Shown: positions 10,628 to 19,156, counted from the stretch's first letter. The stretch is 64,000 nucleotides of DNA from an uncultured Pseudohongiella sp. (GCA_951812715.1 OX638323.1:2398577-2462576); one strand, 5' to 3'. Notes: generated from the letters alone by a model not told the origin. Numbers and translations: made by a program.

Positions 10628-11080
10628 TTAACCGCCTCCGATCAACTGGCGCACCTGTTTGCTGACCTGACCCATGTCGGCGCGTCCGGTCACCCGTGGC
10701 TTGATCAGAGCCATTACCTTGCCCATGTCGCGCATGGATTGCGCGCCGGCTTGCTTGATCGCGTCCTCTACGATGGCGGCCAGTTCCTCGTCCGCCAGCG
10801 CCTGGGGCAGGAATTCCTGAAGGACGTCGATCTGGCCTTGTTCTGTTGCCACCAGGTCGCCGCGCCCGCCAGCCTCGAATTGCGCGATGGAATCCCTGCG
10901 CTGCTTGACCATGCGATCGAGTATACCGGTAATCCGGGTATCGTCGCAGTCGATCCGTTCGTCCACTTCCACCTTGCGGATTTCCGCCAGCGCCAGGCGG
11001 ATGGCGTCCAGCCGCGGCTTGTCCCGGGCGCGCATGGCGTCCTTCATGGCTTCACGAATTTGGGTTTGTAACGGGCTCAT
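10628..11080 (-). CDS. yqeY: GatB/YqeY domain protein
   Basis: This 150-residue cytosolic protein is a stand-alone YqeY domain, related to the tail of the GatB subunit of the Asp/Glu-tRNA amidotransferase. It is helical and charged, starting MSPLQTQIREAMKDAMRARDKPRLDAIRLAL, with the family motif LQEFLPQALADEEL near the middle and GKVMALIKPRVTGRADMGQVSKQVRQLI at the end. The length is standard. The biochemical role of the free-standing form is not settled; tRNA binding is presumed. It sits 41 bases downstream of rpsU and is probably co-transcribed with it, an arrangement common in gammaproteobacteria. Confidence 0.92.
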   Translation of the reverse strand: MSPLQTQIREAMKDAMRARDKPRLDAIRLALAEIRKVEVDERIDCDDTRITGILDRMVKQRRDSIAQFEAGGRGDLVATEQGQIDVLQEFLPQALADEELAAIVEDAIKQAGAQSMRDMGKVMALIKPRVTGRADMGQVSKQVRQLIGGG

Positions 11081-11121
11081 GGCCTGTGCGATCGGATCGG
11101 AATCAGGGGGGAAGCTAAGGG

Positions 11122-11337
11122 TCAGTATTGACGCTGCAGCTTGCGGCTTTCCCGCAGCAGTTTCTTCTGATGGCGCTTGACCGCGGCAGCCGCCTTGCGT
11201 TTGCGTACCGAGGTGGGTTTTTCGTAAAACTCCCGGCGACGCACTTCCGCCAGGATGCCAGCTTTTTCACAGGACCGCTTGAAGCGGCGCAGCGCAACGT
11301 CGAAGGGTTCGTTCTCTTTCAGTTTGACTTGAGGCAT
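11122..11337 (-). CDS. rpsU: 30S ribosomal protein S21
   Basis: A 71-residue, strongly basic ribosomal protein, full length for bS21. It shows the typical sequence [21 protein letters not shown] followed by [16 protein letters not shown]. The ATG at 11337 ([12 protein letters not shown]) matches family starts; the longer open frame upstream reads through the rpsU leader and the IS end and is not used. bS21 helps the 30S subunit engage messages during initiation. It heads the rpsU-yqeY-dnaG-rpoD group. In many gammaproteobacteria tsaD lies divergently next to it; here that neighbour has been displaced by an accessory island beginning at 11459. Confidence 0.96.
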   Translation of the reverse strand: MPQVKLKENEPFDVALRRFKRSCEKAGILAEVRRREFYEKPTSVRKRKAAAAVKRHQKKLLRESRKLQRQY

Positions 11338-11458
11338 TCGGCACCTTGTATGGCAAGCCCCGCAACGGGGGCCAAAATTCAGGGCGCATATCTTACTGCC
11401 CGCCAAGTCGAATTGCAAAATCAAATTCTGGTCGCTGCCACGTAACAACACAAAAGGA

Positions 11459-13065
11459 TCCTGATTCCCGGATAAGGATTGAAGCTGGATAGAGGAGCGG
11501 CGCAACCTGCCTGGTGAAAATGGCAAAATGCCTGGTGACGAAACCATCAACCCACAGGTGCGCCGCATGTCCAAGATAATCCCAAACCCGCCAAAAATCG
11601 AGATCGACTTTACGGATGCGCGATTGACCGGTCAGGGCGGCTGGGCGCTGCTGGCGCGGGCGGCGCGGGAGTTGGGTTTGCCGCGGCGCCTTTCGGAGGC
11701 GGTTCGCCTCAAGCGGCGGGACCGCGGCGCTTCGGACGGCGAGATGCTTTGGAGCCTGGTAGCCTCGCTGTCGGCGGGCAACGGTGCGCTGTCCGATCTG
11801 GACGCCCTGCGCGTCGATCCGGTGGGTTGCGAACTGTTGGGGCTGCGGCGGGCGCCGTCCGGTCGTCGGCTGGGCGAATACCTTTCCCGATTCGGCGCCG
11901 CCGGGGTGGACGCCTTGCAAGGGGTTGCCCGCGACCTTTCCCGGCAACTGGCGCCGATGGTGGTCGCGCACGAGGTTGGGGAGCGAGGTTATGTGCCGGT
12001 GTTTGTGGACGGCAGCGCGATCGGACGGGGCGTTGTTCGAAAGCGCGGGCAAGGGCTATGACGGGACGATGCAATACTGGCTGCACGGCGTGTTCGTAGG
12101 GTCGTTGTGGGTCAGCGGCCGGTTGCATCCGGGCGGCGTGGGTGTGACCCGAGGCTGGCGCGAGCAGTTGGAGTCGGACGTGGCGCCGCTGCTGGAAGAC
12201 GCCACGCCGTTCTGGGTGTGCGCGGACAACGCTTACTACCAGGGCGACTTCGTACGGTTCTGCGCGAAGCGGGGCTGGGATTACTCGGTGAGCGTTACCC
12301 ACGCCGTGTACCGCAGGCCGATTCTGGACGTGGTGGAGGGCCTGGACGAGTCCGCCTGGGAAGATATTGGACTGGGCGAGTCGGCCACGCGCGTGCGTTA
12401 CCGCCCCGGTGGCTGGAAGACACAGGACTACATCGTCGTGCGGCGTCTGTACGACGGTCCGCAACTTCGGCTGACGCCGGCGTATACCGTGATCCTGGTC
12501 TCGCGCGACGATCTGGACGTGGCGGAACTGGTGCGGCGGCATCGCGGCAAGCAGGGACACGAAAATGCCTTCAAGGGTCCGCTGATCGATCTGGACCTGC
12601 ATCACCCGCCCTGTCGTCGGTTCCTGGCCAACCAGGCGTTTTACGCCTGCGGCCAGATCGCCCAGTTGCTGCTGCGCGCCGTGCAATACGAACTGCTCCC
12701 CGTCGCGGCCCGTACCCACGGTCTGCGTACGCTGATCCGCACCGTGGCCAGACTGGTGCATACCGGCAGACGGCGACGTCTGGATTTCGCCAAATCGAAC
12801 TTCCGCCTCGACTGGCTGCTGTACGCCACTCGGCAACTCGAATAGCAACAGCAACGCACGGCGATGCGTGACTTCGGCCGGCAGCGGCGGGCGCCCCGGC
12901 GCTCGCAAATCCAGGAATACGGGTTCAAGACCCAAAACCACGGCCAAATCCCGGCAAAATCCGAGAATCTTCCTGCCGCCCCCGTCGCCGAGGCCAGCGT
13001 TGGGACGAAAAACGGCCAAGTCCAGGCTCGATAAGCCTTGGACGGTCCTTATCCGGGAATCAGGA
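11459..13065 (+). mobile_element. IS1380-family-like insertion sequence, 1607 bp
   Basis: The element is bounded by perfect 20-bp inverted repeats (11459-11478 and 13046-13065; inner core TGATTCCCGGATAAGG). It contains one transposase gene in two frames and a 200-base non-coding tail. IS1380 members usually make a 4-bp target duplication, but the flanks here (ggat and aggt) do not match, so one end may have recombined with another copy. It forms the rpsU-side border of the accessory island and lies next to the peptide-export cassette. Confidence 0.85.
11528..12845 (+). pseudogene. Transposase of the IS1380-like element, frameshifted
   Basis: The first frame (to about residue 160) encodes the N-terminal part including [20 protein letters not shown] and VPVFVDGSAIG, which holds the first catalytic Asp. 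The continuing frame carries LFESAGKGYDGTMQYWLHG, FWVCADNAYYQGDFVRF (second Asp) and the C-terminal signature RGKQGHENAFKGPLIDLDLHHPPCRRF-L-ANQAFY with its catalytic Glu. The two frames join if one base is removed from a run of four G near 12027, giving ...AIGRALFESAGKG.... This is a +1 shift and IS1380 elements are not known to use programmed shifting, so I treat the gene as inactivated, unless the extra G is a sequence error. Confidence 0.8.
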
Positions 13066-13184
13066 GGTTGAGAGAGTTGGCAATTCTATATGCGAGAATA
13101 CGGATATTCCTCGTGGGTTATACTTGAAATTTCAACAAAAAACACTGATTTCCAGCGTATTTTGATTATGCGGGCGTCAGGCGG

Positions 13185-14429
13185 TTATTGCGAAGATCGA
13201 ATTCTGGCGAGCAGCGGCTCCAGCAGCACTTGCCAGAGCTTTCTTTCTTCCTGGATGATGTAGGCGCTCAAGGTCATGCCCGCCTGCAACGGAAAGCGTT
13301 CTCCATAGGCATCCATATGCTGCGCGGAAATGCCGGCAACGATCCGATAGACGGGACCGGCGACATTGAGCGAAACGGGCAGCTCCGCCGGTTCGAATAT
13401 CGTCCGGGACACCGAAACGATTTCCCCCTCGACGGCTCCGAATCTCTGATAGGGAAATGCATCGAATTGCAGGCGCACGGTCTGTCCAATCTGAATGAAC
13501 CCCGCGGCCCGGGTTGGCGCGAACAACTCCGCTTCCAGCCGTCCGCCCCGCGGCAACAGCGACACGGCAAGTTGCTGCGGGCGCATGCTCAGTCCGCTGG
13601 AAACCGGCAACGCGGCGATGCGGCCGTCAACCGGCGCCTTCAATACGATGGACCCTTGTCCCGCGACCCGCGCCAGTTGCGCCCTCAGACTGGACAGTCC
13701 TGACCTTAATTCCGCCAGCGCGGTCTGCCGCCTGACCGGAACGCCTTCCAACCGCAGTCGATAGGTTGCCAATTCTCCCAGCTTGATTTCGATCCGCTGA
13801 GCAATCTGTTCATCGGATTGCCGCAAGGCAAGCACGATCTCCTGTTGCCGCTCCACGTCGTTGCGGGAAGCCACGTTACGGCTTGCCAACAACTCGAATC
13901 GATTCAGCGACGCGTTCGCGGTATGGATGCGTTCGTCGAGCACTTGCCGCTGAGATTTCAGAGACGCAACTTCCGCCTGCGTGGACTCGATTTGACTTTG
14001 CAGTTCCTTTGATTCCTGCTCAAAACTCAGCTCGGTCAGCGGCAGCAGTTTTTTCCTTTCGGCGATTTGCGCTTCGATTTCCGTCAACGCGATCCCGAAA
14101 ACGCCTTCGCCTCCGGCGAACGCCGTATCCAGATTCAGCGAGGCAAGCGCGTCTCCCTGGTTGACAATTTGATCTTCGGTCACATGCACGGCGGTGACCG
14201 TGCCAAGCTGCGGCGAAACCACCTTGACCAGGCCCTTGTCGGGTTTCAGCCAACCGTAAACGATTTCCTTGCGCGCATAGCTGCCCGCCAACAGGGTCAC
14301 AACGATCGCGGCCACGATGGCGCCAATCAGCAATGTGACCACCCAAGTTGAAACGGGGGTGGCAAGCACAACATCGCCAAACAACCGGTTCCCCTGATGC
14401 TCAGCCGCCTCTTTGCGAAAAATCTCCAT
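13185..14429 (-). CDS. HlyD/CvaA-type membrane fusion protein of a peptide exporter
   Basis: The 414-residue protein is the periplasmic adaptor of a type I secretion system. It has a short cytoplasmic N-terminus, one membrane anchor (about residues 28-50), a biotinyl-lipoyl-like half motif (SPQLGTVTAVHVTEDQIVNQGDALASL), a long coiled-coil hairpin (about 110-235, rich in E, Q, L, S), the second lipoyl half (IVLKAPVDGRIAALPVSSG) and a beta-barrel domain. The overall pattern is that of CvaA, the colicin V secretion adaptor. It starts 35 bases after the stop of the C39 ABC transporter gene on the same strand and closes the operon. The outer membrane partner (TolC) is not in the window. Confidence 0.88.
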   Translation of the reverse strand: MEIFRKEAAEHQGNRLFGDVVLATPVSTWVVTLLIGAIVAAIVVTLLAGSYARKEIVYGWLKPDKGLVKVVSPQLGTVTAVHVTEDQIVNQGDALASLNLDTAFAGGEGVFGIALTEIEAQIAERKKLLPLTELSFEQESKELQSQIESTQAEVASLKSQRQVLDERIHTANASLNRFELLASRNVASRNDVERQQEIVLALRQSDEQIAQRIEIKLGELATYRLRLEGVPVRRQTALAELRSGLSSLRAQLARVAGQGSIVLKAPVDGRIAALPVSSGLSMRPQQLAVSLLPRGGRLEAELFAPTRAAGFIQIGQTVRLQFDAFPYQRFGAVEGEIVSVSRTIFEPAELPVSLNVAGPVYRIVAGISAQHMDAYGERFPLQAGMTLSAYIIQEERKLWQVLLEPLLARIRSSQ

Positions 14430-14464
14430 CTAGCCTCACTATCCCGGCACGGCTCGGAGCCGCG

Positions 14465-16537
14465 TCACCCGGGTTTCTTTTCCTCGATCAGTTTGCCGTC
14501 AACAACCGCGAAGATTCGGTCCGCATGTTTAAGCAATTCAGGCCGGTGGGCGACCACGATTCGGGTGATCTCCATCCGCGAGACTGCTTGCGCGATCTGC
14601 CGCTCGGCCTGCAAGTCAAGATTGGCCGTGCCTTCGTCCAGAAAAAGCACCTGGGGTTTGTGATAGAGCGCCCGCGCCAACATCAGTCGTTGCCGCTGGC
14701 CGCCGGAAAGGGCGGCGCCCATGTCTCCTATCGTCGACAGGTAATGCATGGGCATTCGGCTGATGTCATCGTGCACCTGCGCCAGCGTGGCGCATTCGAT
14801 CACCCGCTGCATGTCGATTTGCGGGTCGAAACTGGCGATGTTGTCGGCGATGGAACCCGACAGGAGCTGATCGTCCTGCATGACCACACCCGCCGCGGTC
14901 CGCCAATTGCGCAAGCCCAGGGAATGCAATGGCAATCCGTCCACCCGGACAATTCCCGACTCGGGTTTGAGCAAACCCAGCATCACTTTTAGTAGAGTCG
15001 TCTTGCCGCCACCCGAGGGACCGGAAATGGCAATGAATTCTCCCGGCTGAATGGAAAGAGAAATGTCTTCGAGAAGAAACGGTTCATGGGCATCGTAACG
15101 AAAACTGATTCGTTCAATATCAATCCCGCCTTGTACTTGTCTGAGTTCGGAGACCGGCGCGTCCAAACCGTCTTCCTTGGCCGATTGCAGGATGTCGGAG
15201 AGTCGTTCCAGGTGCAATCCCAGCATACGGAATTCGATGCCCTTGTTGATCAGACCCTTGGCCGTGGCCGCGAAGTTTTGCCGGTACGACATGAAAGCGA
15301 ACAGCATGCCGATACTCATCTCTCCCGCCAAAATGTACTTCGCCCCCAGATAGACGATGAGCACGGTTTGCAGGCCGAGCAACAAAGAGGAAGCGAACTG
15401 GTTGCCGATCTGCAGCCGGCCATAGGAAATGCCGGCGTTGATCACGTCGGCGTAAAGATTACGCCAGGCATTCTCGCGCTCGACTTCCCTGCCGAAAAGT
15501 TTGATGGCGCGCGATGCGCGAATGGTCTCGATGATATGCGTATTCTCGGTTGCGGACGCGGCAATCAGTTCTTCTTGCCGGCTTCGCATGAAGGGAAACA
15601 GTACGAGTGAGATAAGCAGATACACAACCGTGAATGCGAAAGAGGCCAATGCCAGTTTCCAGTTGTAGAACAGCATCAGGATCATGGTGGCGATAACCAT
15701 GATGCCGTCGATGAGAGCCGCGATCATGCTTTGCGTAAGCGCTGTCTGTATCGGACTTATTGAACCCATGCGGGAAATGATGTCTCCCGCATGCCTTTCT
15801 TCAAAATAGGTCATCGGCAATCGGATCAGGTGCCGCAGCACATTGCCCGCCATTTGGAACGTCATGGACTGGCCCAGCAGCAGTATCACCCAGGATCGCA
15901 GCGCGACGGTAACCGCCTGAATCAGATACAGGCAACCGAAACCGATTGCCAGCAGAAACAATAGATCCGTGTCGAACCGGGTCACCGCTTCATCGATGAC
16001 AAGTTGCAAATAGAATGGTGACGCCAAGGCGAACAATTGGATCACGATAGACAGAATCAGAATCTGCGTCAGAGATCGCTTCAGTCCGGAAAGGCGTGTC
16101 CACAAACTGCGCAGCCGGGTTTTGGTGCGGGCCACGATCGGTTGAAATTCGGTGGTGGGAGTCACCTCCAGCGCAACGCCGGTGAAGTGTTTCGATATTC
16201 CGGCAAGAGAGTAGGTTGTCCGGCCGCGGGCCGGATCGAACACGACGAACCGGTTGCGTCGGACTTCCTTCAACACCACGAAATGATCCATGTCCCAATG
16301 CAGAATCGCGGGAAGCGCGATATCCTTCAGCCGTTGGGGTTCGAGCCGCAGGGCGCGCGAACCTAGCATAAGCTGTTCGGCGGTTTTCATCAGGTCGCGC
16401 AGTCGCGCCCCCTTGAGCGATGAACCGAATCGCTGGCGCATGGCGTTCAGATCGATCTTGTGGCCGTGGTGCTGGGCCACCATCACCAAAGACGCAAGGC
16501 CGCACTCGGCGGCTTGATTTTGCAGAACAAGTTTCAA
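14465..16537 (-). CDS. C39 peptidase-containing ABC transporter (double-glycine peptide exporter)
   Basis: The 690-residue protein combines leader protease, membrane domain and ATPase, like CvaB. The C39 domain (1-130) has Cys12 in AECGLASL, His85 in WDMDHFVVL and Asp101 in VFDPARG, the full catalytic set. Six membrane segments follow (about 155-420). The nucleotide-binding domain has Walker A GPSGGGKT (506-513), signature LSGGQ (610-614), Walker B LFLDE (631-635) and the H-loop His664, so it looks active. It should cleave after Gly-Gly of a leader and pump the core peptide out with the adjacent adaptor. The natural substrate is the precursor encoded at 17761-18000. A CPBP-type membrane gene lies 77 bases upstream. 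Confidence 0.93.
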   Translation of the reverse strand: MKLVLQNQAAECGLASLVMVAQHHGHKIDLNAMRQRFGSSLKGARLRDLMKTAEQLMLGSRALRLEPQRLKDIALPAILHWDMDHFVVLKEVRRNRFVVFDPARGRTTYSLAGISKHFTGVALEVTPTTEFQPIVARTKTRLRSLWTRLSGLKRSLTQILILSIVIQLFALASPFYLQLVIDEAVTRFDTDLLFLLAIGFGCLYLIQAVTVALRSWVILLLGQSMTFQMAGNVLRHLIRLPMTYFEERHAGDIISRMGSISPIQTALTQSMIAALIDGIMVIATMILMLFYNWKLALASFAFTVVYLLISLVLFPFMRSRQEELIAASATENTHIIETIRASRAIKLFGREVERENAWRNLYADVINAGISYGRLQIGNQFASSLLLGLQTVLIVYLGAKYILAGEMSIGMLFAFMSYRQNFAATAKGLINKGIEFRMLGLHLERLSDILQSAKEDGLDAPVSELRQVQGGIDIERISFRYDAHEPFLLEDISLSIQPGEFIAISGPSGGGKTTLLKVMLGLLKPESGIVRVDGLPLHSLGLRNWRTAAGVVMQDDQLLSGSIADNIASFDPQIDMQRVIECATLAQVHDDISRMPMHYLSTIGDMGAALSGGQRQRLMLARALYHKPQVLFLDEGTANLDLQAERQIAQAVSRMEITRIVVAHRPELLKHADRIFAVVDGKLIEEKKPG

Positions 16538-16614
16538 GGTTTCAAAGCCGAAAAATAATTCGCCGGAGTAAGACGCGAAGTTTCATAACAAATGGGAGAT
16601 TCAAATAATTCTTG

Positions 16615-17199
16615 TCAAAAAAAGATAAGTTCTTCTAATGTTAGCAAAAGGTTAACCAGACCATGCAAGATCCACACGGAAAGAATTGGATGTCCTTTTT
16701 CTATTTCGAACTCCACTATGGCCAAAATAGTAAGCATGAAACCTGGAATAATTACTGCTAGTGCTCTCAATAAACCATAGTAGTTGAGACCGTAATCTGT
16801 CGCGTGAATGGCGGCAAACAATAAACTTGTGATATAGAAAGGATAGGTCCAGTTATTTGATTTTGTTATCCAGTCAGAACATTTTTTTACAATGATTAGA
16901 AGGATGAATTGGAAAATTATTGTTTCCAGAAATGGAACTATTATCACATCAATAGCAATCCGCCAATTCAAAGGTATGGAGTAATAATACTCATCATAAA
17001 TGGAAGCTGATTCTAAAAATTCTGGCTCAAAAAGATATAGCAATCCCCATGTGATCCATCCGACAATATAGTTACCTGCCAACAATGCAAGAATCAACTT
17101 CACTCTGTTGATCCGAGATAGGAAAACAATAATGTCTCTCATCACAGAGATATCCCCTATATTACTTGCATTACGAAATTTTATGGAATTGGGAAGCAT
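16615..17199 (-). CDS. CPBP (Abi/CAAX-like) family membrane protein, possible immunity protein
   Basis: A 194-residue protein with about six membrane segments. It shows the CPBP motif layout: motif 1 near residues 91-97 (LETIIFQ), motif 2 around His132 (LLFAAIHATDYG) and motif 3 His179/Asn183 (ILHGLVNLL). Motif 1 is normally EExxxR; here only one Glu (92) remains and Gln97 replaces Arg, so peptidase activity is doubtful. Such proteins often accompany bacteriocin genes, as immunity or processing factors, and its position between the precursor and the exporter fits that. The gene is very AT-rich. An alternative start at residue 20 (MRDIIVF) has a better upstream GGGGA than the first ATG. Confidence 0.75.
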   Translation of the reverse strand: MLPNSIKFRNASNIGDISVMRDIIVFLSRINRVKLILALLAGNYIVGWITWGLLYLFEPEFLESASIYDEYYYSIPLNWRIAIDVIIVPFLETIIFQFILLIIVKKCSDWITKSNNWTYPFYITSLLFAAIHATDYGLNYYGLLRALAVIIPGFMLTILAIVEFEIEKGHPILSVWILHGLVNLLLTLEELIFF

Positions 17200-17233
17200 A
17201 AAAAAGATTTGAGATTTGCCAAATGATAACTAA

Positions 17234-17374
17234 TTACAGTAATGCAAATAACACACGATGATTAGTCATCAATATCGTTATGCAATCGAAAAAGATATGA
17301 CCATAGTGTTCGGCAATCATTACTAACGAATCCAATCCACATTCCGAAGTTCCATTTTTTAGAAATACCTTCAA
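17234..17374 (-). pseudogene. Relic of a second C39-peptidase exporter, N-terminal 46 codons
   Basis: A TTG at 17374 with GGAG upstream opens a frame reading LKVFLKNGTSECGLDSLVMIAEHYGH, closely similar to the start of the intact exporter (MKLVLQNQAAECGLASLVMVAQHHGH), including the catalytic cysteine context ECGL. After GHI the frame decays and stops. Nothing of the remaining exporter is visible before the CPBP gene. This is a decayed duplicate or the stump of an older transporter in the same cassette. Confidence 0.65.
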
Positions 17375-17520
17375 AATACCGCTCCATTTGATGTTATCTT
17401 TCCATTACGAAGAAAAAGGAAGCCAAGTTTTGTAAGATTAGATCTGAGCAGCGAAAATGGGATTAAATTTTGGTGCACTGAACACGAATACAGCATATAT
17501 CAAGTCGGAATCGATGCAGT

Positions 17521-17548
17521 TTCACATTATTTGAAACTATAATGTGAA
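17521..17548. repeat. Perfect 10-bp inverted repeat, operator- or hairpin-like
   Basis: TTCACATTAT (17521-17530) and ATAATGTGAA (17539-17548) are exact inverted repeats around an 8-base spacer. It lies in the 370-base AT-rich, gene-free stretch between the precursor terminator and the C39 relic. No T-run follows on either strand, so a regulatory or purely structural role is more likely than termination. Confidence 0.5.
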
Positions 17549-17702
17549 TATAAAGATTTCAAGAAAAATAACAATTAGATAAAGTTAGTATTTGATATTT
17601 TTTTTGATTTACAACATGAATCCACTAAAAACTTTTACATGGCAAAAAATCTTGTTGCTGATTCTAGGAAAATTGTTTTGCAGTATACAGTTTATTGAAA
17701 AT

Positions 17703-17745
17703 GGAGCCCGGGAATGACTGATTAAAACAGCTATCCCGGGACTCC
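17703..17745 (-). terminator. Hairpin downstream of the double-glycine precursor gene
   Basis: GGAGCCCGGGA (17703-17713) pairs with TCCCGGGACTCC (17734-17745) with one bulged base, a strong GC-rich stem in AT-rich surroundings, 16 bases past the precursor stop. It probably ends or attenuates the precursor message, which would make the peptide transcript more abundant than the exporter transcript further downstream. The T-run on the minus strand is short. Confidence 0.6.
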
Positions 17746-17760
17746 TAAGGCTTGGATATT

Positions 17761-18000
17761 CTACAATATTGCTGGGTTGAACTCTTGCCCATAAGTGGTG
17801 TGATTATATCTACTACCAGTTAGATTTATTTTTTTATCACTACTTTCATTATCACTATCACTATCGTTATCAGTACCGTTATTAGTTCCGATATTAGTTC
17901 CGATATTAGTACCGTTATTGTGACCGAAAGACTCGTCGTCATTATCACCACCACTAACAGCATAAATCTCATGAAAATTCAATTCTCGTATTTCGCTCAT
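17761..18000 (-). CDS. Double-glycine-leader precursor peptide
   Basis: The 79-residue peptide begins MSEIRELNFHEIYAVSGG, a textbook leader for C39 exporters: conserved REL and E-I-x-x-V, ending in Gly17-Gly18. The predicted 61-residue core is cysteine-free, acidic (about 11 D/E against 3 K/R) and contains four N-x-G-T units (NNGT, NIGT, NIGT, NNGT, residues 28-43), then a D/N/S run (44-55) and a tail with aromatic residues ending NPAIL. This is unlike known cationic bacteriocins or lanthipeptides; a class II microcin, a signalling peptide or a surface peptide are all possible. A perfect ribosome binding site (AAGGAG, 6 bases from ATG) and its own promoter support expression. The matching exporter lies downstream on the same strand. 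Confidence 0.85.
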   Translation of the reverse strand: MSEIRELNFHEIYAVSGGDNDDESFGHNNGTNIGTNIGTNNGTDNDSDSDNESSDKKINLTGSRYNHTTYGQEFNPAIL

Positions 18001-18037
18001 TTTTGCTCCTTAAGTTAATAAAAAAAGGCGAATGGCA

Positions 18038-18066
18038 ATCTTATGATACAGAGATCACCGTGTCAA
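18038..18066 (-). promoter_or_regulatory. Sigma-70 promoter of the precursor peptide gene
   Basis: On the minus strand TTGACA (18066-18061, perfect -35) is followed after exactly 17 bases by TAAGAT (18043-18038, -10). Transcription would start about 30 bases before the precursor ATG, leaving a short leader with the AAGGAG site. This is among the best promoter matches I see in the window. Confidence 0.75.
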
Positions 18067-18132
18067 GACAAAATGTATAGAACTGTAGAGAACAAATAGA
18101 GTATCCGGTTTTAGAACACGCAAATTGTCCGG

Positions 18133-19010
18133 TTGTACAGTGGTTGTTTCTCGAATCGACCAGGAGGCTATATCAACTTAGCGAAACGGAAGCAGGATCG
18201 GAGATTGGAAGAGTTTGAAGACACGTACGCGATGTGGGCGGAGCGGCGTATGACGCAGGTGCAAGCGGTGGATTCGTTTGTCGAGTTCGCATGTAAGGTC
18301 CTACTTGGTGATCTGTAATGTGACTGCGCGGCATAGTTATCCATCCCGAGAAAAAAGACGGTACAAACTATCCCACCTTGTCGCGATCAACCCGGCGGAG
18401 TTGACCTCCGCCTCCGCACGCCTTGTCCGGTCGGGCTACGCCCTCTCTTCCAACGCGCGCTTCGGGCTTTCTCATCTTGATTGTCGCTGTGCAGGTCGAG
18501 GCAAGCGCCGCGAACCGGGGAATTTTCAATCGGCGTTTTTGGGGAGTATTTCTGCGGTACTGACAGCAGCGCGAGGTGATTGAGGCCAGGGGCCTTAGCT
18601 GCTCGCTGTACACCGACCAGGCCTCGCACTACTGGCTGACGCCGGAGGCGGGCGGCAAGGTGAACAAGGATCGGCTGACGCAGATCAGACTGGCGATGAA
18701 AGCGGAGTTGGGCATCGACATGATTCCGGCGTACTCGCCGGAGGCGCGGGGCCGTTCGGAGCGGGTGTTTAAAACACATCAGGACCGGCTGATGAAAGAA
18801 CTGGCGCTGCTGGAGATTACGGAGATGGAAGCGGCGAACCAGTAACTGCGCGAAAGCTACCTGCCGGCATTCAACGCCGAGTTCGCCCGGCCGCCGAAGG
18901 AGGATCGCGCGGCGGTCGTGTCGCTGGGATCGGACACAGATCTGGACGCGATCCCGCGCGAGTTGCTCGACCGCGTTCGGCAACCGTGTACCGCCGTGCC
19001 AAGGCACTAA
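18133..19010 (+). pseudogene. Decayed ISNCY-type transposase fragments
   Basis: Two coding pieces of one transposase type survive. Near 18184-18300 is RRLEEFEDTYAMWAERRMTQVQAVD, like the N-terminal helix-turn-helix of ISNCY (IS1202-like) transposases. From about 18567 the C-terminal catalytic part reads SLYTDQASHYWLTPEAGGKV, then IPAYSPEARGRSERVFKTHQDRL with the catalytic Glu, meets an in-frame TAA at 18843 (after EAANQ) and continues LRESYLPAFNAEFARPP to a stop at 19008. The middle is missing and the 18320-18560 stretch is unrelated. It cannot encode a working enzyme. It borders the peptide cassette on its upstream side. Confidence 0.75.
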
Positions 19011-19156
19011 CCAATTCTTCCGGTGCCGTCATGCTCACCTTCCTCATTCCAATACTCCCAAAGCAATCGTCTTGGGGAGCATTTCACATAAGGCAACGCC
19101 TCAAGCCAAGGGAGCATTTCACTTGAGGTAATGCGATTCTCATCTTGATTGTCGCT
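18470..19156. repeat. 19-bp direct repeat pair among IS remnants
   Basis: The sequence tctcatcttgattgtcgct occurs identically at 18470-18488 and 19138-19156 in the same orientation. Each copy sits exactly where a transposase-like reading frame loses its similarity, so it probably marks the edge of a lost element or a recombination joint. The interval includes the ISNCY C-terminal fragment. Confidence 0.6.

Noticed and set aside
12020..12035. Programmed frameshift in the IS1380-like transposase
   Set aside because: The shift needed is +1 at a G4 run without a slippery heptamer, and this IS family is not known for frameshifting.
17262..17387. 41-codon frame (MERYFEGIS...) between precursor and CPBP genes
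   Set aside because: It lies in another frame over the C39 relic, which has clear homology; start signals are weak.
19077..19133. Two imperfect copies of ggagcatttcac in tandem
   Set aside because: Only two short diverged copies; not enough to call a repeat element.
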